Under the pieces are notes generated by a model, which did no database searches, was not told the DNA's origin, and saw only the letters and a program-made list of their open reading frames with translations. This document shows positions 8,208-17,379 of a stretch of DNA of 64,000 nucleotides, one piece after another. The stretch comes from Spirochaetes bacterium ADurb.BinA120 (GTDB taxonomy: Bacteria; Spirochaetota; UBA4802; UBA5368). Numbering within the stretch: position 1 is the first letter of the stretch; every line of letters starts with the position of its first letter. The DNA is taken from positions 1-64,000 of the forward strand of contig MVZN01000005.1 in the NCBI GenBank assembly GCA_002069125.1. The letters are read 5' to 3'. The translations under genes were made by a program, and so were the position numbers.

Positions 8208-10040
8208 ATGACTGAAGACCACGAAAAACAATTCAACGAAATGCTCGCCCGGGACCGTCATCTCGCCGCCATGGTGTATGACCGAATAAAGGCATACGGC
8301 GACGACACTGCCCTGCGCTACAAGCGCGACGGCTCCTGGCACGACATAACATGGAACGGGCTCGGCCGGCTTACGCGCTCCATATCGGGCGCGCTTCTCG
8401 GCATGGGGCTTAAGCCCGGCGAATCGGTCGGCATATTCTCGGGCAACAGGCCCGAATGGCACGTGGCGGACCTCGCCACGCTGGCCCTGCGCGGAGTTAC
8501 GGTACCGGTCTACGCGACCAACAGCGCGGCCGAGCTCGAATATATCGTGCGCGACGCCGGGATCTCGGTGCTCTTCGTGGGAAACCGAGATCAGTACGAA
8601 AAGGCCCTTTTGTGCATCAAGGACGGCTCGCCTTTAAAGCGCCTGATAGTCTTCGACCGTGATGTCAACGCCGACCGCAACCGCGGCGCGGTGAATTACG
8701 ACGAGCTCGTAAAACAGGGCCCCTCCAACGACGCGGAGCTCGACGCGCGCCTCTCCTCGGCATCGTACGACGACCTCGCCACCATCATATACACCTCCGG
8801 CACCACGGGAGACCCCAAGGGCGTCATGCTTACACACAAGAATTTCTTCGCCATGATTTACGCCACGGGACGCTACTACCGGCGCCCCTCCAGGGGCGAC
8901 CACTCGCTCTGCTTTTTGCCGCTATCCCACGTTTTCGAACGGGCCTGGAGCTATGGCGTATTTCAGTACGGCATGATTAACAGCTACTGCCCCGAACCCG
9001 GGCTCATCCAGGAATATTTCGCCGAGGCGCGCCCCATGTACATGACGAGCGTCCCGCGCCTCTGGGAGAAGATACACGCCACCATCCTCGAACGGCTGCA
9101 GACGGCTTCCGAAAACAAGAAAAAGCTCTTTAATTGGGCCGTCGAAACAGGCAAGCGCTACCGTTCTCTCCGCGACGCCAAATCCCCCGTGCCCATCGGC
9201 CTTTCCCTGCGGCATTTTTTTGCCGACCGCCTGGTGCTCGGCAAGCTCAGGGCGGTGGTTGGCGGGCGCCCGGTCTCGTACAACGTCGGAGGGGCGGCCT
9301 TCTCGGCCCAGATAAACGAATTTTTCAACGGAGTGGGCATAACCCTTTCGCAGGGCTACGGCCTTACGGAGGCCTTTCCAATTTCCGTATCGAGTCCCGA
9401 GATAGGAATTAAATACGGCGCCTGCGGAAGGATAGTCCCCCTTATGCAGGTGCGCATATCGGACGAGGGCGAAATCCAGGTAAAGGGCCCGGCGGTTATG
9501 GGCGGCTACTACAACAAGCCCGAGGCCACGGCGGACGTTTTCACCCCGGACGGCTGGTTTAGGACAGGGGACATAGGGCATGTCGATTCCGACGGCTATG
9601 TCCGCATTACCGAGCGCCTTAAGGACCTCATCATCACCTCGGGAGGCAAAAACATAGCCCCGCAGCAGATAGAGACCCTGGTAGGCGAGGACCTGTACAT
9701 CGAGCAGATAGCCGTTATAGGCGACGGACGCAACTACATCTGCGCGCTGGTCGTCCCATCGTTCGAAGCGCTCGCGCCTCATGCTAGATCCGAGGGCATC
9801 CCCTTTGAAAGGCCCGAAGAGCTTATCGGCAGGCCCGAGATAATCGATTTCTACCGGAAAAGGATCGACGAGCGAACCAAGGACCTGGGGCAGGTCGAGA
9901 AGATTAAAAGGTTTACCCTCATGGCAACGCCATTCTCCCAGGAAAACGGAGAGATCACTCCAACCATGAAAATAAAAAGAAAGGTGATTGAAAAGAAGTA
10001 CGGCGATATAATAGACGCCATGTACCGCGGCGGGGCCTGA
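8208..10040 (+). CDS. Long-chain acyl-CoA synthetase (AMP-forming)
   Basis: The 610-residue ligase activates fatty acids to acyl-CoA through an acyl-adenylate. The P-loop YTSGTTGDPKGVMLTHKN, GYGLTEAFP, DGWFRTGDIG and the FadD-type signature KDLIITSGGKNIAPQQIE are intact, as is the C-terminal catalytic lysine region (TPTMKIKRKVI). Length and motif spacing fit the FadD15-like bacterial long-chain class rather than acetyl-CoA synthetase. The start ATG follows GGGAGG. A TetR-type gene begins 26 bases later on the same strand and probably controls fatty-acid genes including this one. Confidence 0.93.
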   Translation: MTEDHEKQFNEMLARDRHLAAMVYDRIKAYGDDTALRYKRDGSWHDITWNGLGRLTRSISGALLGMGLKPGESVGIFSGNRPEWHVADLATLALRGVTVPVYATNSAAELEYIVRDAGISVLFVGNRDQYEKALLCIKDGSPLKRLIVFDRDVNADRNRGAVNYDELVKQGPSNDAELDARLSSASYDDLATIIYTSGTTGDPKGVMLTHKNFFAMIYATGRYYRRPSRGDHSLCFLPLSHVFERAWSYGVFQYGMINSYCPEPGLIQEYFAEARPMYMTSVPRLWEKIHATILERLQTASENKKKLFNWAVETGKRYRSLRDAKSPVPIGLSLRHFFADRLVLGKLRAVVGGRPVSYNVGGAAFSAQINEFFNGVGITLSQGYGLTEAFPISVSSPEIGIKYGACGRIVPLMQVRISDEGEIQVKGPAVMGGYYNKPEATADVFTPDGWFRTGDIGHVDSDGYVRITERLKDLIITSGGKNIAPQQIETLVGEDLYIEQIAVIGDGRNYICALVVPSFEALAPHARSEGIPFERPEELIGRPEIIDFYRKRIDERTKDLGQVEKIKRFTLMATPFSQENGEITPTMKIKRKVIEKKYGDIIDAMYRGGA

Positions 10041-10066
10041 TCGGCGCCGGCCGGCCGGATCGGAAG

Positions 10067-10735
10067 ATGAAGAAGAGGACAAGGAAAAACGAGGGCCCGG
10101 TGCAACACCCCGAGGCCGAGATCTCGGACAGGCTTAAGGAGAGGCTTTATCCGGTGGTGCTCGAACTCTTCTCGAAAAACGATTTCTACCGGGTGAATCT
10201 CCGCGAGATCTCCCGCGAGTCGGGCCTTTCCACCAGCACCATATACCGCTATTTCAGCTCCAAAGAGGAGCTACTCTTCACCATACTGAACGAAAAGCTT
10301 TCGGAGATACGCGAGCTCGTGCGCGTGCACATCCAGGGCCTGGAGAACACCAGGGAGATCCTCCGCAAGATCCTCTGGGTGACCATGGACTTCTACGACC
10401 GCAACCCCGGAGTCGCCATAACCTCCTTTATAACCGTTCCCATGCGCACCTGGATGCGCGAGGAGTCCTTCATCCGCAAGGAAGAGCGGCGCGTGTTGGC
10501 TGACATAGTGAAGGCGGCCCGCAGGCGCGCGGACATCGACCTCTCGCTCGAGGTGCGCGAGATCTTCGACATCTACTATATGATCTGCTACCGCGCCATT
10601 TACACCTGGTACTATCACGGAATGCGCTGGAGGCTCGTCGACACCATACCCGGCTACTTCGACCGAGTCTGGCGCATGCTCGCTCCGCCCGACGGACAGC
10701 GCAAGTCCCGCCGGGCCGGGGGCCGGCGCGGCTGA
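10067..10735 (+). CDS. TetR/AcrR-family transcriptional regulator
   Basis: The N-terminal helix-turn-helix LREISRESGLSTSTIYRYFSS is the standard TetR DNA-binding motif. The following 150 residues form the helical ligand-binding half and match nothing specific that I recognise. It is probably co-transcribed with the acyl-CoA synthetase, so an acyl-CoA or fatty-acid ligand is a reasonable inference (compare FadR/PsrA-type TetR proteins), but this is not shown. It ends three bases before the end of the convergent sppA-like gene. Confidence 0.88.
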   Translation: MKKRTRKNEGPVQHPEAEISDRLKERLYPVVLELFSKNDFYRVNLREISRESGLSTSTIYRYFSSKEELLFTILNEKLSEIRELVRVHIQGLENTREILRKILWVTMDFYDRNPGVAITSFITVPMRTWMREESFIRKEERRVLADIVKAARRRADIDLSLEVREIFDIYYMICYRAIYTWYYHGMRWRLVDTIPGYFDRVWRMLAPPDGQRKSRRAGGRRG

Positions 10736-10738
10736 GCG

Positions 10739-13225
10739 CTATTTTATCTCGATCCTGTACGGATACAGGAAGAGCCAGGACTCGCCGCCATGGTAGAGCC
10801 CCTGAAGCGCGCCCCTGATGGGCTCGAGCGCGGCGAGCGCTTCATCCGCCGAGGCGGAGCCGAGTATCTCGACGATGGAGCTTTTTCGCTCCGGAAGATG
10901 CATCACGCGGAATGAGCCGTCGATACCGGCCGCGCTTTTGGCGTATTCTATCGCCGCCGCAAGGCCGCCGATCGAATCGACCAGAGCGCGCTCCTTCGCG
11001 CGGCCTCCGGAGAAAACCCGCCCCTCGGCAATCGAGGGCATCTCTTCGAGCGGGATGGATCGTCCCCTGACAACCTTCTCGACAAACCCGCGATAGGTGA
11101 AGTCCACCGCCTTTCGCAAAAGCTCGCGCTCACGCGGCGAGAGCTTTCTGGATTCGTCGAAGATGTCGGCGAACTCGCTCATCTTTATGATGTCCTTGTT
11201 TATTCCCAGCCTTGCGTAAAGCCCTCCCAGGTCGAGCTTTCCCATCACCACGCCGATCGAGCCTGTGATGGTGCCCTCGCCGCCGAAGATTTTGTCCCCG
11301 GTACACGCTATGTAATAGCCGCCCGATGCCGCGATGTTCCCGAACGAAAAGACCACGGGCTTCCCGTATTTCTCCTTCATCTCCAGGAGCGCGCGCCACA
11401 TGAAGTCCGAGGCCGTCGCCGAGCCCCCGCCGGAGTTGACGCGGATGACCACCGCCCGCACCGAAGAGGACGAGAAGGCCCGCTCGAGCGCCTCCCGAAA
11501 CGCCCTGTCGCCGATTGCGTTCGGCCCGAGCAGGCCCGAACGGCGCTCCTCGCCCCTTACGATGGAACCGGAAACGTGCACCACGGCGATCACCGGGGCC
11601 GGACCCCATTCCTCGATCCGGCGCCTGCGCGCTATGTACTCCTCCAGCTTGACGGCCCTGTCGGCACCGCCTGTAAGCCTCTTCTCCAGCTCGTCGGGGT
11701 AGGCGATCGTATCTATGAACCGGGCCGCCCTGGCCTCCTCCGGCTCCAGGAAACCGCGCTCGAATAGCGCGTCGATCTCGGAGCGCGTAAGCCGCCTGTC
11801 CCTGCCTATATCGTCAAGAAACTGCCTGTTTAGATCGGACAAAAGCTGGGTCAGGTTCTCGCGGTGGGCCTCCGACATGCCCTCGCGCGTAAAGGGCTCG
11901 CTGAACGACTTGTATTTCCCCTTCGAGATCGACTCGAATCGGACACCCACTTTATCCATCAGGCCCTTGAAAAAATAGACCTCGGCGACGAGACCGGTTA
12001 TGGCGAACGGGCTGTTGGGCGCCATGCACACCTCGTCGGCCGCCGCGGCGAGATAATACTCCCTGTTGCCGACGGAGGCGAGCGCCGCGCAGACCTTTTT
12101 GCCGGAGGCCCTAAAGCGCTTAACGGCGGCGCGCGCCTCCTGTACCTGGGCGAAACCCAGGGGCATGGCGTCTATAACGAGCAGTACGGCGGAAACCGAA
12201 GGGTCGGCCGCGGCCTCGTCGAGCGCCGCAATCATGTCGTGAAACGAAGGAGGCCGCTCTCCGAGCATCCGCTCCTCCTCGATCTCGTTCATGCGCTCGG
12301 CGAAGCGTATAACAAGCACCCCGCTTGCCGGGGTGAGCGCGCCGCGATACCTGGCGCGGGTAAACCCTACTCCATAGGCCGAGGTGCGCGGCGAGCCGTG
12401 CGTGCCCGCGATATTGAAATAATCGAGTACGAGCGTGGAGCCCGCGGCTCCGCCGAAACCCAACGGAGCCAGGGCGCCGGCCGATATGTCACCGGAGGGC
12501 CTGGCCCCGGCGAATACCCGGATATCGTACGGGAGCCGAAGCTCCGCCGAGAAGAAGAGCCCGTCGCGATCGAATCGCCGGCCGTACCGCCGCTCGGCAT
12601 CGCATGAAAGCGACAAGACGTCGCCGAACGGGCGTACGGATACCGAACACACCTCGTGCGCGGGGACTTTTCTTCCGTCCGCCCTGGGCTCGTTCAGGTC
12701 GCGGGCCACGTAGCCCAGCGAGACGAATCGAGCGGGACGAAGCAGCGCCCCGGCCGTAAACGAGCGGTACCTTCCATGACCGTCGCCTGCGCCCACCGCG
12801 AAGGAATAGGACGCGCCGATTCCGAAAACGTTTCCGAATAAAAAGCCCTTGGTGATGCCGGCGATATCCATATGGGGCCCGTAGAAGTCCCCTGTGGCGG
12901 GGTCGTACGGCCGGTCCACGCGCAGGTAGGACAGGGCCAGTCCGGCCATCGAAACGGAGGCCAGATGATCGGAGCCTCCACCGCCCTCGTGGCGCAGAAG
13001 CCTGTAGGCAATAAACGGCGCAGCGCTGTCGTCGGCAAAGGCCGGATTGATAAAATGGGCGCCTGTAAGGTTCGCGTTCGCCGCGTGTCCGCCCATTCGC
13101 GCGGGGGCGAGCGGATCCAAAGCTGGAGAGGCGTGCACCTGATGCGCGCACGACAGCACGGCCGCAAGCGCGGCGAGCCTAAAGAACCCTGATGCCGATG
13201 ACCGTAATATCGTCATGTATCGCAC
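10739..13225 (-). CDS. SppA-type S49 peptidase with a fused N-terminal outer-membrane-barrel-like region
   Basis: The protein has 828 residues against about 620 for E. coli SppA. A signal peptide is followed by about 280 residues (30-310) rich in alternating beta segments and glycine (FINPAFADD, GVGFTRARYRG) that look like a PorV-type barrel. Two S49 domains follow. K439 in GKYKSFSEPF aligns with the catalytic Lys of SppA and S634 in NIAASGGYY with the nucleophile; their spacing of 195 is like E. coli's K209/S409. SppA normally degrades leftover signal peptides in the inner membrane. The GTG start has GGAAGG eight bases upstream and overlaps the phosphatase gene by 47 bases. The peptidase part is certain; the barrel reading is by eye. 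Confidence 0.85.
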   Translation of the reverse strand: MRYMTILRSSASGFFRLAALAAVLSCAHQVHASPALDPLAPARMGGHAANANLTGAHFINPAFADDSAAPFIAYRLLRHEGGGGSDHLASVSMAGLALSYLRVDRPYDPATGDFYGPHMDIAGITKGFLFGNVFGIGASYSFAVGAGDGHGRYRSFTAGALLRPARFVSLGYVARDLNEPRADGRKVPAHEVCSVSVRPFGDVLSLSCDAERRYGRRFDRDGLFFSAELRLPYDIRVFAGARPSGDISAGALAPLGFGGAAGSTLVLDYFNIAGTHGSPRTSAYGVGFTRARYRGALTPASGVLVIRFAERMNEIEEERMLGERPPSFHDMIAALDEAAADPSVSAVLLVIDAMPLGFAQVQEARAAVKRFRASGKKVCAALASVGNREYYLAAAADEVCMAPNSPFAITGLVAEVYFFKGLMDKVGVRFESISKGKYKSFSEPFTREGMSEAHRENLTQLLSDLNRQFLDDIGRDRRLTRSEIDALFERGFLEPEEARAARFIDTIAYPDELEKRLTGGADRAVKLEEYIARRRRIEEWGPAPVIAVVHVSGSIVRGEERRSGLLGPNAIGDRAFREALERAFSSSSVRAVVIRVNSGGGSATASDFMWRALLEMKEKYGKPVVFSFGNIAASGGYYIACTGDKIFGGEGTITGSIGVVMGKLDLGGLYARLGINKDIIKMSEFADIFDESRKLSPRERELLRKAVDFTYRGFVEKVVRGRSIPLEEMPSIAEGRVFSGGRAKERALVDSIGGLAAAIEYAKSAAGIDGSFRVMHLPERKSSIVEILGSASADEALAALEPIRGALQGLYHGGESWLFLYPYRIEIK

Positions 13226-15374
13226 CGCCGAAGCCTTCCGCCTTTTCCATAATCATTCGTATCTTCTCATCCATGCCCGCCTCCCTGGCGCGCGACACCA
13301 CCTCGAGAAGCGTGTTCTCGCAGAACTGCTCGCCGGTCCGCTCGTCGTACAGCTCCACGAGTCCGTCCGTGTATAGGACAAGCTCGTCCCCACGGGCCAG
13401 CGCGAAGCGCGATGATGAATATACCGCCTCCGGATCGGCCCCCAGGATCTTCGATCTACCCTCGAGGGTGGAAAGCTCCCTTTTCCCGGCCCTTATGAGC
13501 ACGGGCGCGCAGTGCCCCGCGTTTATGTACACCAGCTCGCGCGTCGCCTTGTCGTACACCCCCACAAAAAGCGTTATGAGATCCACCCCGTTGTAGCGCC
13601 TCGTGAGAAAATGGTTTACCTCCTCAACCGCCCGCTCTATGGTTTTCTTCTCCATCAGCATGGCGTTGATTATGCTGCTGGTCATCGAGAGGATCATGGA
13701 AGCGGAAAGGCCGTGGCCCGATACGTCGGCTATGACCAGCGCTGTGCGGTTTCGGTCGATGGTGATGAAGTCGTAGTAATCTCCGGTCACCTTGATATAG
13801 GGCCGGTTGTAATAATGGATGGACAGGCCCCGCTTCTCCGGCGCGCGCTCGGGGAAAAGCCGCTCTTGTATGGCGGAGGCGATGTCAAGCTCGCGCTCGA
13901 AGCTCCGCCGCGTGATATAATCGCTGAAGAGCCTGTCGTTCTCGATGAGCTGATGGAGCTGGAGCGAAACCGTCTGAAGATAGCCGACCTCCTCCCCGCC
14001 GAAGAACACTCCACCGGTCTTGTCCCCCGCAAGAAGCGCCCCCCTGACCTCACGTTCGCGTATAAGAGGCACCGCTATGAGGGCGTCCCGTTCGGCCATG
14101 AAACGGTGCACCCCGTCCTCGACCGCGTCGTTACGGATGAGCGTGTAACGCAGTATGGTCTCCGGGCTCTCCGTAAAGAACCGGAAGAGCGCGGACTCCC
14201 CCGCAAGCCGCTCCGCGAAGCGGGCCAATTCCGGCGGGAAACCGTCACGGCGGTCCTCGAACAGTATGAGGCGGGGCTGGGGAATGCCGGCCACCGACGA
14301 GACCTCCGAAAAGATCCGCTCCAGTTTGGCGGAAAGCTCCGTCGGCGAGGAGACCAATTCCGCGATCGTCTGGAGCGATTCGGCGTACCGGTCCCTCCCG
14401 CCGCCCAGGGCGGAGCGGAGCCGGTCATTCGCCATGAATCCGACATTCAGAAGAATTATCATGCCAAACGCGAATGCGGCCGAATGCATGAGCATCTTCG
14501 CGGAAAAGGCCGAGACGGTCATGAGATAATAGAGACCCGCGGCCCCGGCGATCGCGATTACGGCGTTGAGGGCGGTCATGGCGGCCCCCCTGGCCGCGCG
14601 AGGCGCCACGTTGAAGAAGTTGCTCTCCAGAAGTCTGTTGCCCACGAAGAGAGGCACGATTAGCATCAGCGCGGGGGAAAGCGCGCGCGGAACGTCCATG
14701 CGCGCGCATAATCGCAGCGCGAAGAGGAGCGCCGGCAGGAGAAAACCGAGGGCCATGCACGCCGTGATGGCCGCGTTCCGGCGGACAAGGTAGCCGTTTC
14801 GGGCCGTAAGGGTTGACACGGCGAGGCTTCCCGTAGCGAAGAACGAGCAGAGCACCAGATACGCCCCAAGCGCCCGCAGCACATAGGCGCCCTCGGGCCC
14901 GGAGGGTAGCGCAATCGAGGCGCACAATATGGCGGCGCCCGGAAGGAGCATTATCGCCGCCGCGGCCGAGCTGGTCTTCCTGTTGGTGAGATTGAATCCA
15001 ATGACCACTCCCGTGTAGCCAAGCAGAATTCCGCTCAAAACGAACAGGGGAATATACTCGCCGCGCGAATGAAGGTCGACGAGGGAAAAGCAATGAAGCG
15101 ACAGGGCCAGGCCGAACCACATGAAAAGCCGCACCAGCCTTCTGAACGGATGGATTATCCTGATAATGAACGCCCAGGCAAACTGTATATCGGCGCATGC
15201 TATCAAGAAAATTAGGAACCAGCGGCTGTCCTCGCCGGAGTACGGCCCCGAAAGCGCCGGAAGTACGGGCGCCGCCTGAAACGCGCCGGTAATTCCGAGC
15301 ACCTCCATCAGAAAGAACGCATTGAGAAGCGCGGCCCCCGTGAGCAGCGCCATGTTTGTAAGGCGCCTCCTCAT
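13179..15374 (-). CDS. Membrane-bound SpoIIE/RsbU-like PP2C serine phosphatase with GAF-like domain
   Basis: The 731-residue protein has about nine hydrophobic segments in residues 1-320, a GAF-like region (about 340-480, ELSAKLERIFSEVSS to GALLAGDKTGG) and a C-terminal SpoIIE phosphatase domain. The catalytic signatures are intact: GDYYDFITID, VIADVSGHGLSASM, YINAGHCAPVLI and LVLYTDGLVE. Such proteins dephosphorylate anti-sigma-factor antagonists in partner-switching pathways. The start overlaps the stop of the upstream gene by four bases (ATGA), and that upstream gene carries a degenerate copy of the same domain. No anti-sigma kinase or antagonist gene is adjacent. Confidence 0.9.
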   Translation of the reverse strand: MRRRLTNMALLTGAALLNAFFLMEVLGITGAFQAAPVLPALSGPYSGEDSRWFLIFLIACADIQFAWAFIIRIIHPFRRLVRLFMWFGLALSLHCFSLVDLHSRGEYIPLFVLSGILLGYTGVVIGFNLTNRKTSSAAAAIMLLPGAAILCASIALPSGPEGAYVLRALGAYLVLCSFFATGSLAVSTLTARNGYLVRRNAAITACMALGFLLPALLFALRLCARMDVPRALSPALMLIVPLFVGNRLLESNFFNVAPRAARGAAMTALNAVIAIAGAAGLYYLMTVSAFSAKMLMHSAAFAFGMIILLNVGFMANDRLRSALGGGRDRYAESLQTIAELVSSPTELSAKLERIFSEVSSVAGIPQPRLILFEDRRDGFPPELARFAERLAGESALFRFFTESPETILRYTLIRNDAVEDGVHRFMAERDALIAVPLIREREVRGALLAGDKTGGVFFGGEEVGYLQTVSLQLHQLIENDRLFSDYITRRSFERELDIASAIQERLFPERAPEKRGLSIHYYNRPYIKVTGDYYDFITIDRNRTALVIADVSGHGLSASMILSMTSSIINAMLMEKKTIERAVEEVNHFLTRRYNGVDLITLFVGVYDKATRELVYINAGHCAPVLIRAGKRELSTLEGRSKILGADPEAVYSSSRFALARGDELVLYTDGLVELYDERTGEQFCENTLLEVVSRAREAGMDEKIRMIMEKAEGFGGAIHDDITVIGIRVL

Positions 15375-16765
15375 CGGCCTTCCTCCATCCGCACCATAAC
15401 GAGCAGCCTGTCGCTCCCGCCCGCCCCGGCCCTCTCCGACAGGGAGCGCACCAGGGTGGAACGCAGTTTCAACAGAGGGAGTTCGCGGTTAAGCTCCATA
15501 ATCCCGGCGAAGTGTGCGGGGTCCCCCGATAGGGCCCGGTGATAGTCGTCGCAGCAGAGGAACATTATGTCACCCGGCTGCATTACAAGCGATTGCGTGA
15601 CGGAACGGCCCTGGCGGCGGTGCGGGAGCAGGCCCCTGCCGGGGCGGTATAGGAGGGGCGCCGGATATCCGAAACTGGAAAACACGAACTCCCCGCTCCT
15701 CCGCAGCGAGCCGTGTAGTATTACGAGGTCCTGGGCGTGGAGGCGCTTCGCCCTTATGATCCGCTTGAGGCGGGCCAGCACCCCTGCCGGCGAGAGGCCC
15801 AGGCGCGTGAAGCTTTGAAGCACCGACTGCACGCCGGGCATGAGTATGGACGTACCGGCGATATTGTCCCTGATCCTGTAGGCCGATACGCGTATTTCAT
15901 CCTCGACGGAGTCGTTTTCGAAAAGATCGTAGAATTCCCGGATCATGAGCGAGGCCGTTTCGTGGTGCACCCGGATCTCGAACCTTCCCATCACCCCTCC
16001 CGCGGACGGGAGGAATTTTTTCTGCACTTTGGCGGCCAGCTCGTATTCCTTCTCCAGCTCCTTTTTCCTGACGATCTCGCCGAAAAAGAAGCTGTTAACC
16101 GACAAAATGGCGATCTTCGAGGCGAATATCTTTAAAAGCCTTATCTCTCCCGGAGAGAGCCTTCTCCGCCGCCAGCCTGTAACGATGATCCCCAGGAACA
16201 TCCGATGGTAATAAATCGGGACAGCGACCTCGCCTCCAAGCCGGTCGAGCTCGGCTATAATGGAGTTTTCGAAATGAATCGACGGGTTCAGCTTGCTCCT
16301 GACGATTACGTCCTCGGACCCGCCGATCACCCTGAAGAGTATGTTGTCCTTCGCTATCCGCGCGTTTCTGATGATCTTGCGCCTCCGGTTCTTCTGGTAG
16401 AAGATGTTGAACTCGTCCCGGTCGTGGTAGTAGAAGATGAGCATGCCAGTCTCGACGCTGATCAGATCGAGTATCTGATCGAAGGTCGCGCGGAGCACCT
16501 CGTCGAACGATCCGATGCTTAATATGGAGTCGACCGTCTGGACGTACAGGTCGTTGTAGCGGATGGGGCTAATAAACGAGTCGATTATGGTGTGCAGATG
16601 GTTGGCCACCGGCAGGAGCGAGAAGATCACGACGAAGAAGAACACCGCCGAAAATGGTCCGCCCGGGCCGAGCGCCGACAGGGTGGACGCCAGCGCGATC
16701 AAGAGCGCGACGAAAAGCAGGTTTACCCCGTAGGTAAGGGCGATGTTCTTGGTCCTGTTCTTCAT
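15371..16765 (-). CDS. Membrane GAF protein with degenerate SpoIIE-like C-terminus
   Basis: The 464 residues comprise two N-terminal membrane helices (LLFVALLIALASTL, FFFVVIFSLLPVA), a GAF domain (about 80-230) and a linker (KKELEKEYELAAKVQKKFLP) that is the usual entry to a SpoIIE phosphatase domain. After that the metal-binding residues are gone: the GDYYDF position reads IREFYDLFE and the D-V-S-G-H-G position reads IRDNIAG. It is likely a catalytically dead partner or sensor of the intact phosphatase encoded next. Four-base overlaps on both sides (tmk stop, phosphatase start) place it in the same operon. Confidence 0.75.
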   Translation of the reverse strand: MKNRTKNIALTYGVNLLFVALLIALASTLSALGPGGPFSAVFFFVVIFSLLPVANHLHTIIDSFISPIRYNDLYVQTVDSILSIGSFDEVLRATFDQILDLISVETGMLIFYYHDRDEFNIFYQKNRRRKIIRNARIAKDNILFRVIGGSEDVIVRSKLNPSIHFENSIIAELDRLGGEVAVPIYYHRMFLGIIVTGWRRRRLSPGEIRLLKIFASKIAILSVNSFFFGEIVRKKELEKEYELAAKVQKKFLPSAGGVMGRFEIRVHHETASLMIREFYDLFENDSVEDEIRVSAYRIRDNIAGTSILMPGVQSVLQSFTRLGLSPAGVLARLKRIIRAKRLHAQDLVILHGSLRRSGEFVFSSFGYPAPLLYRPGRGLLPHRRQGRSVTQSLVMQPGDIMFLCCDDYHRALSGDPAHFAGIMELNRELPLLKLRSTLVRSLSERAGAGGSDRLLVMVRMEEGR

Positions 16766-17379
16766 TCCCCGAGGAGCGCGTCGATATCGCGCACAACGAT
16801 CTCGACGATGTCACGCACCGCCAGCCTTCCGTCCAGCACCAGGAAGCCCCGGTCCGCCATGGACAGGTATGCCTGGCGCACTGCCGAAAGGAACCTTTCA
16901 TTCTCGAAGGCGTCCCTTCCGCCCTCCGCGCCGTCGCGGCCGCGCACCCTGCGAAGGGCCTCCGCCGCGTCCAGGTCCACCAGGTAGACGCGGTCCGGCT
17001 CCGGGAAGCCCTTTCTCAGGTTCTCCCGGATGACATGGCCCGCATCGAGCCCCAGCGCCCCCTGGTAGGCCGCGTTCGAGTGGTAATAGCGGTCCATCAG
17101 CACGATCTTGCCGGCCTCCAGCGCGGGCCGGACGTTCGACGCCACATCATCCTCCCTGTCGCGCATGAAAAGAAGAAGCTGCTCTCCGGGCTCCGGCATG
17201 GAACCGGAGCGTATCATCTCCCTTATCCTTTTACCCCACGGACCGTCCGAGGGCTCTCTTAGCCCTATGGCCGGCAGTCCGGCTTCCAGGTAGTGGCGTT
17301 GGACCTCGCCGCAGATCGTGGTCTTCCCCGACCCGTCTATCCCCTCGAAAACCACAAAAAGCGGACGGGCTTCGCTCAT
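16762..17379 (-). CDS. tmk: Thymidylate kinase
   Basis: This kinase phosphorylates dTMP to dTDP. The P-loop FEGIDGSGKTT, substrate motif LREPSDGPWG, DR(Y) segment VLMDRYYHSNAAYQG and a LID region (RVRGRDGAEGGRDAFEN) all follow the family order, and 205 residues is normal length. Start ATG 17379 overlaps the TGA of pgi, and its own stop overlaps the following GAF gene, so it is inside the long minus-strand operon. Confidence 0.93.
   Translation of the reverse strand: MSEARPLFVVFEGIDGSGKTTICGEVQRHYLEAGLPAIGLREPSDGPWGKRIREMIRSGSMPEPGEQLLLFMRDREDDVASNVRPALEAGKIVLMDRYYHSNAAYQGALGLDAGHVIRENLRKGFPEPDRVYLVDLDAAEALRRVRGRDGAEGGRDAFENERFLSAVRQAYLSMADRGFLVLDGRLAVRDIVEIVVRDIDALLGE

Noticed and set aside
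8922-10082. 386-codon frame antisense to the acyl-CoA synthetase
   Set aside because: It has no domain or ribosome site and lies inside a gene with full motif support.
13512-14663. 383-codon plus-strand frame across the RsbU-like gene
   Set aside because: Antisense shadow without a domain; the minus-strand gene has intact catalytic motifs.
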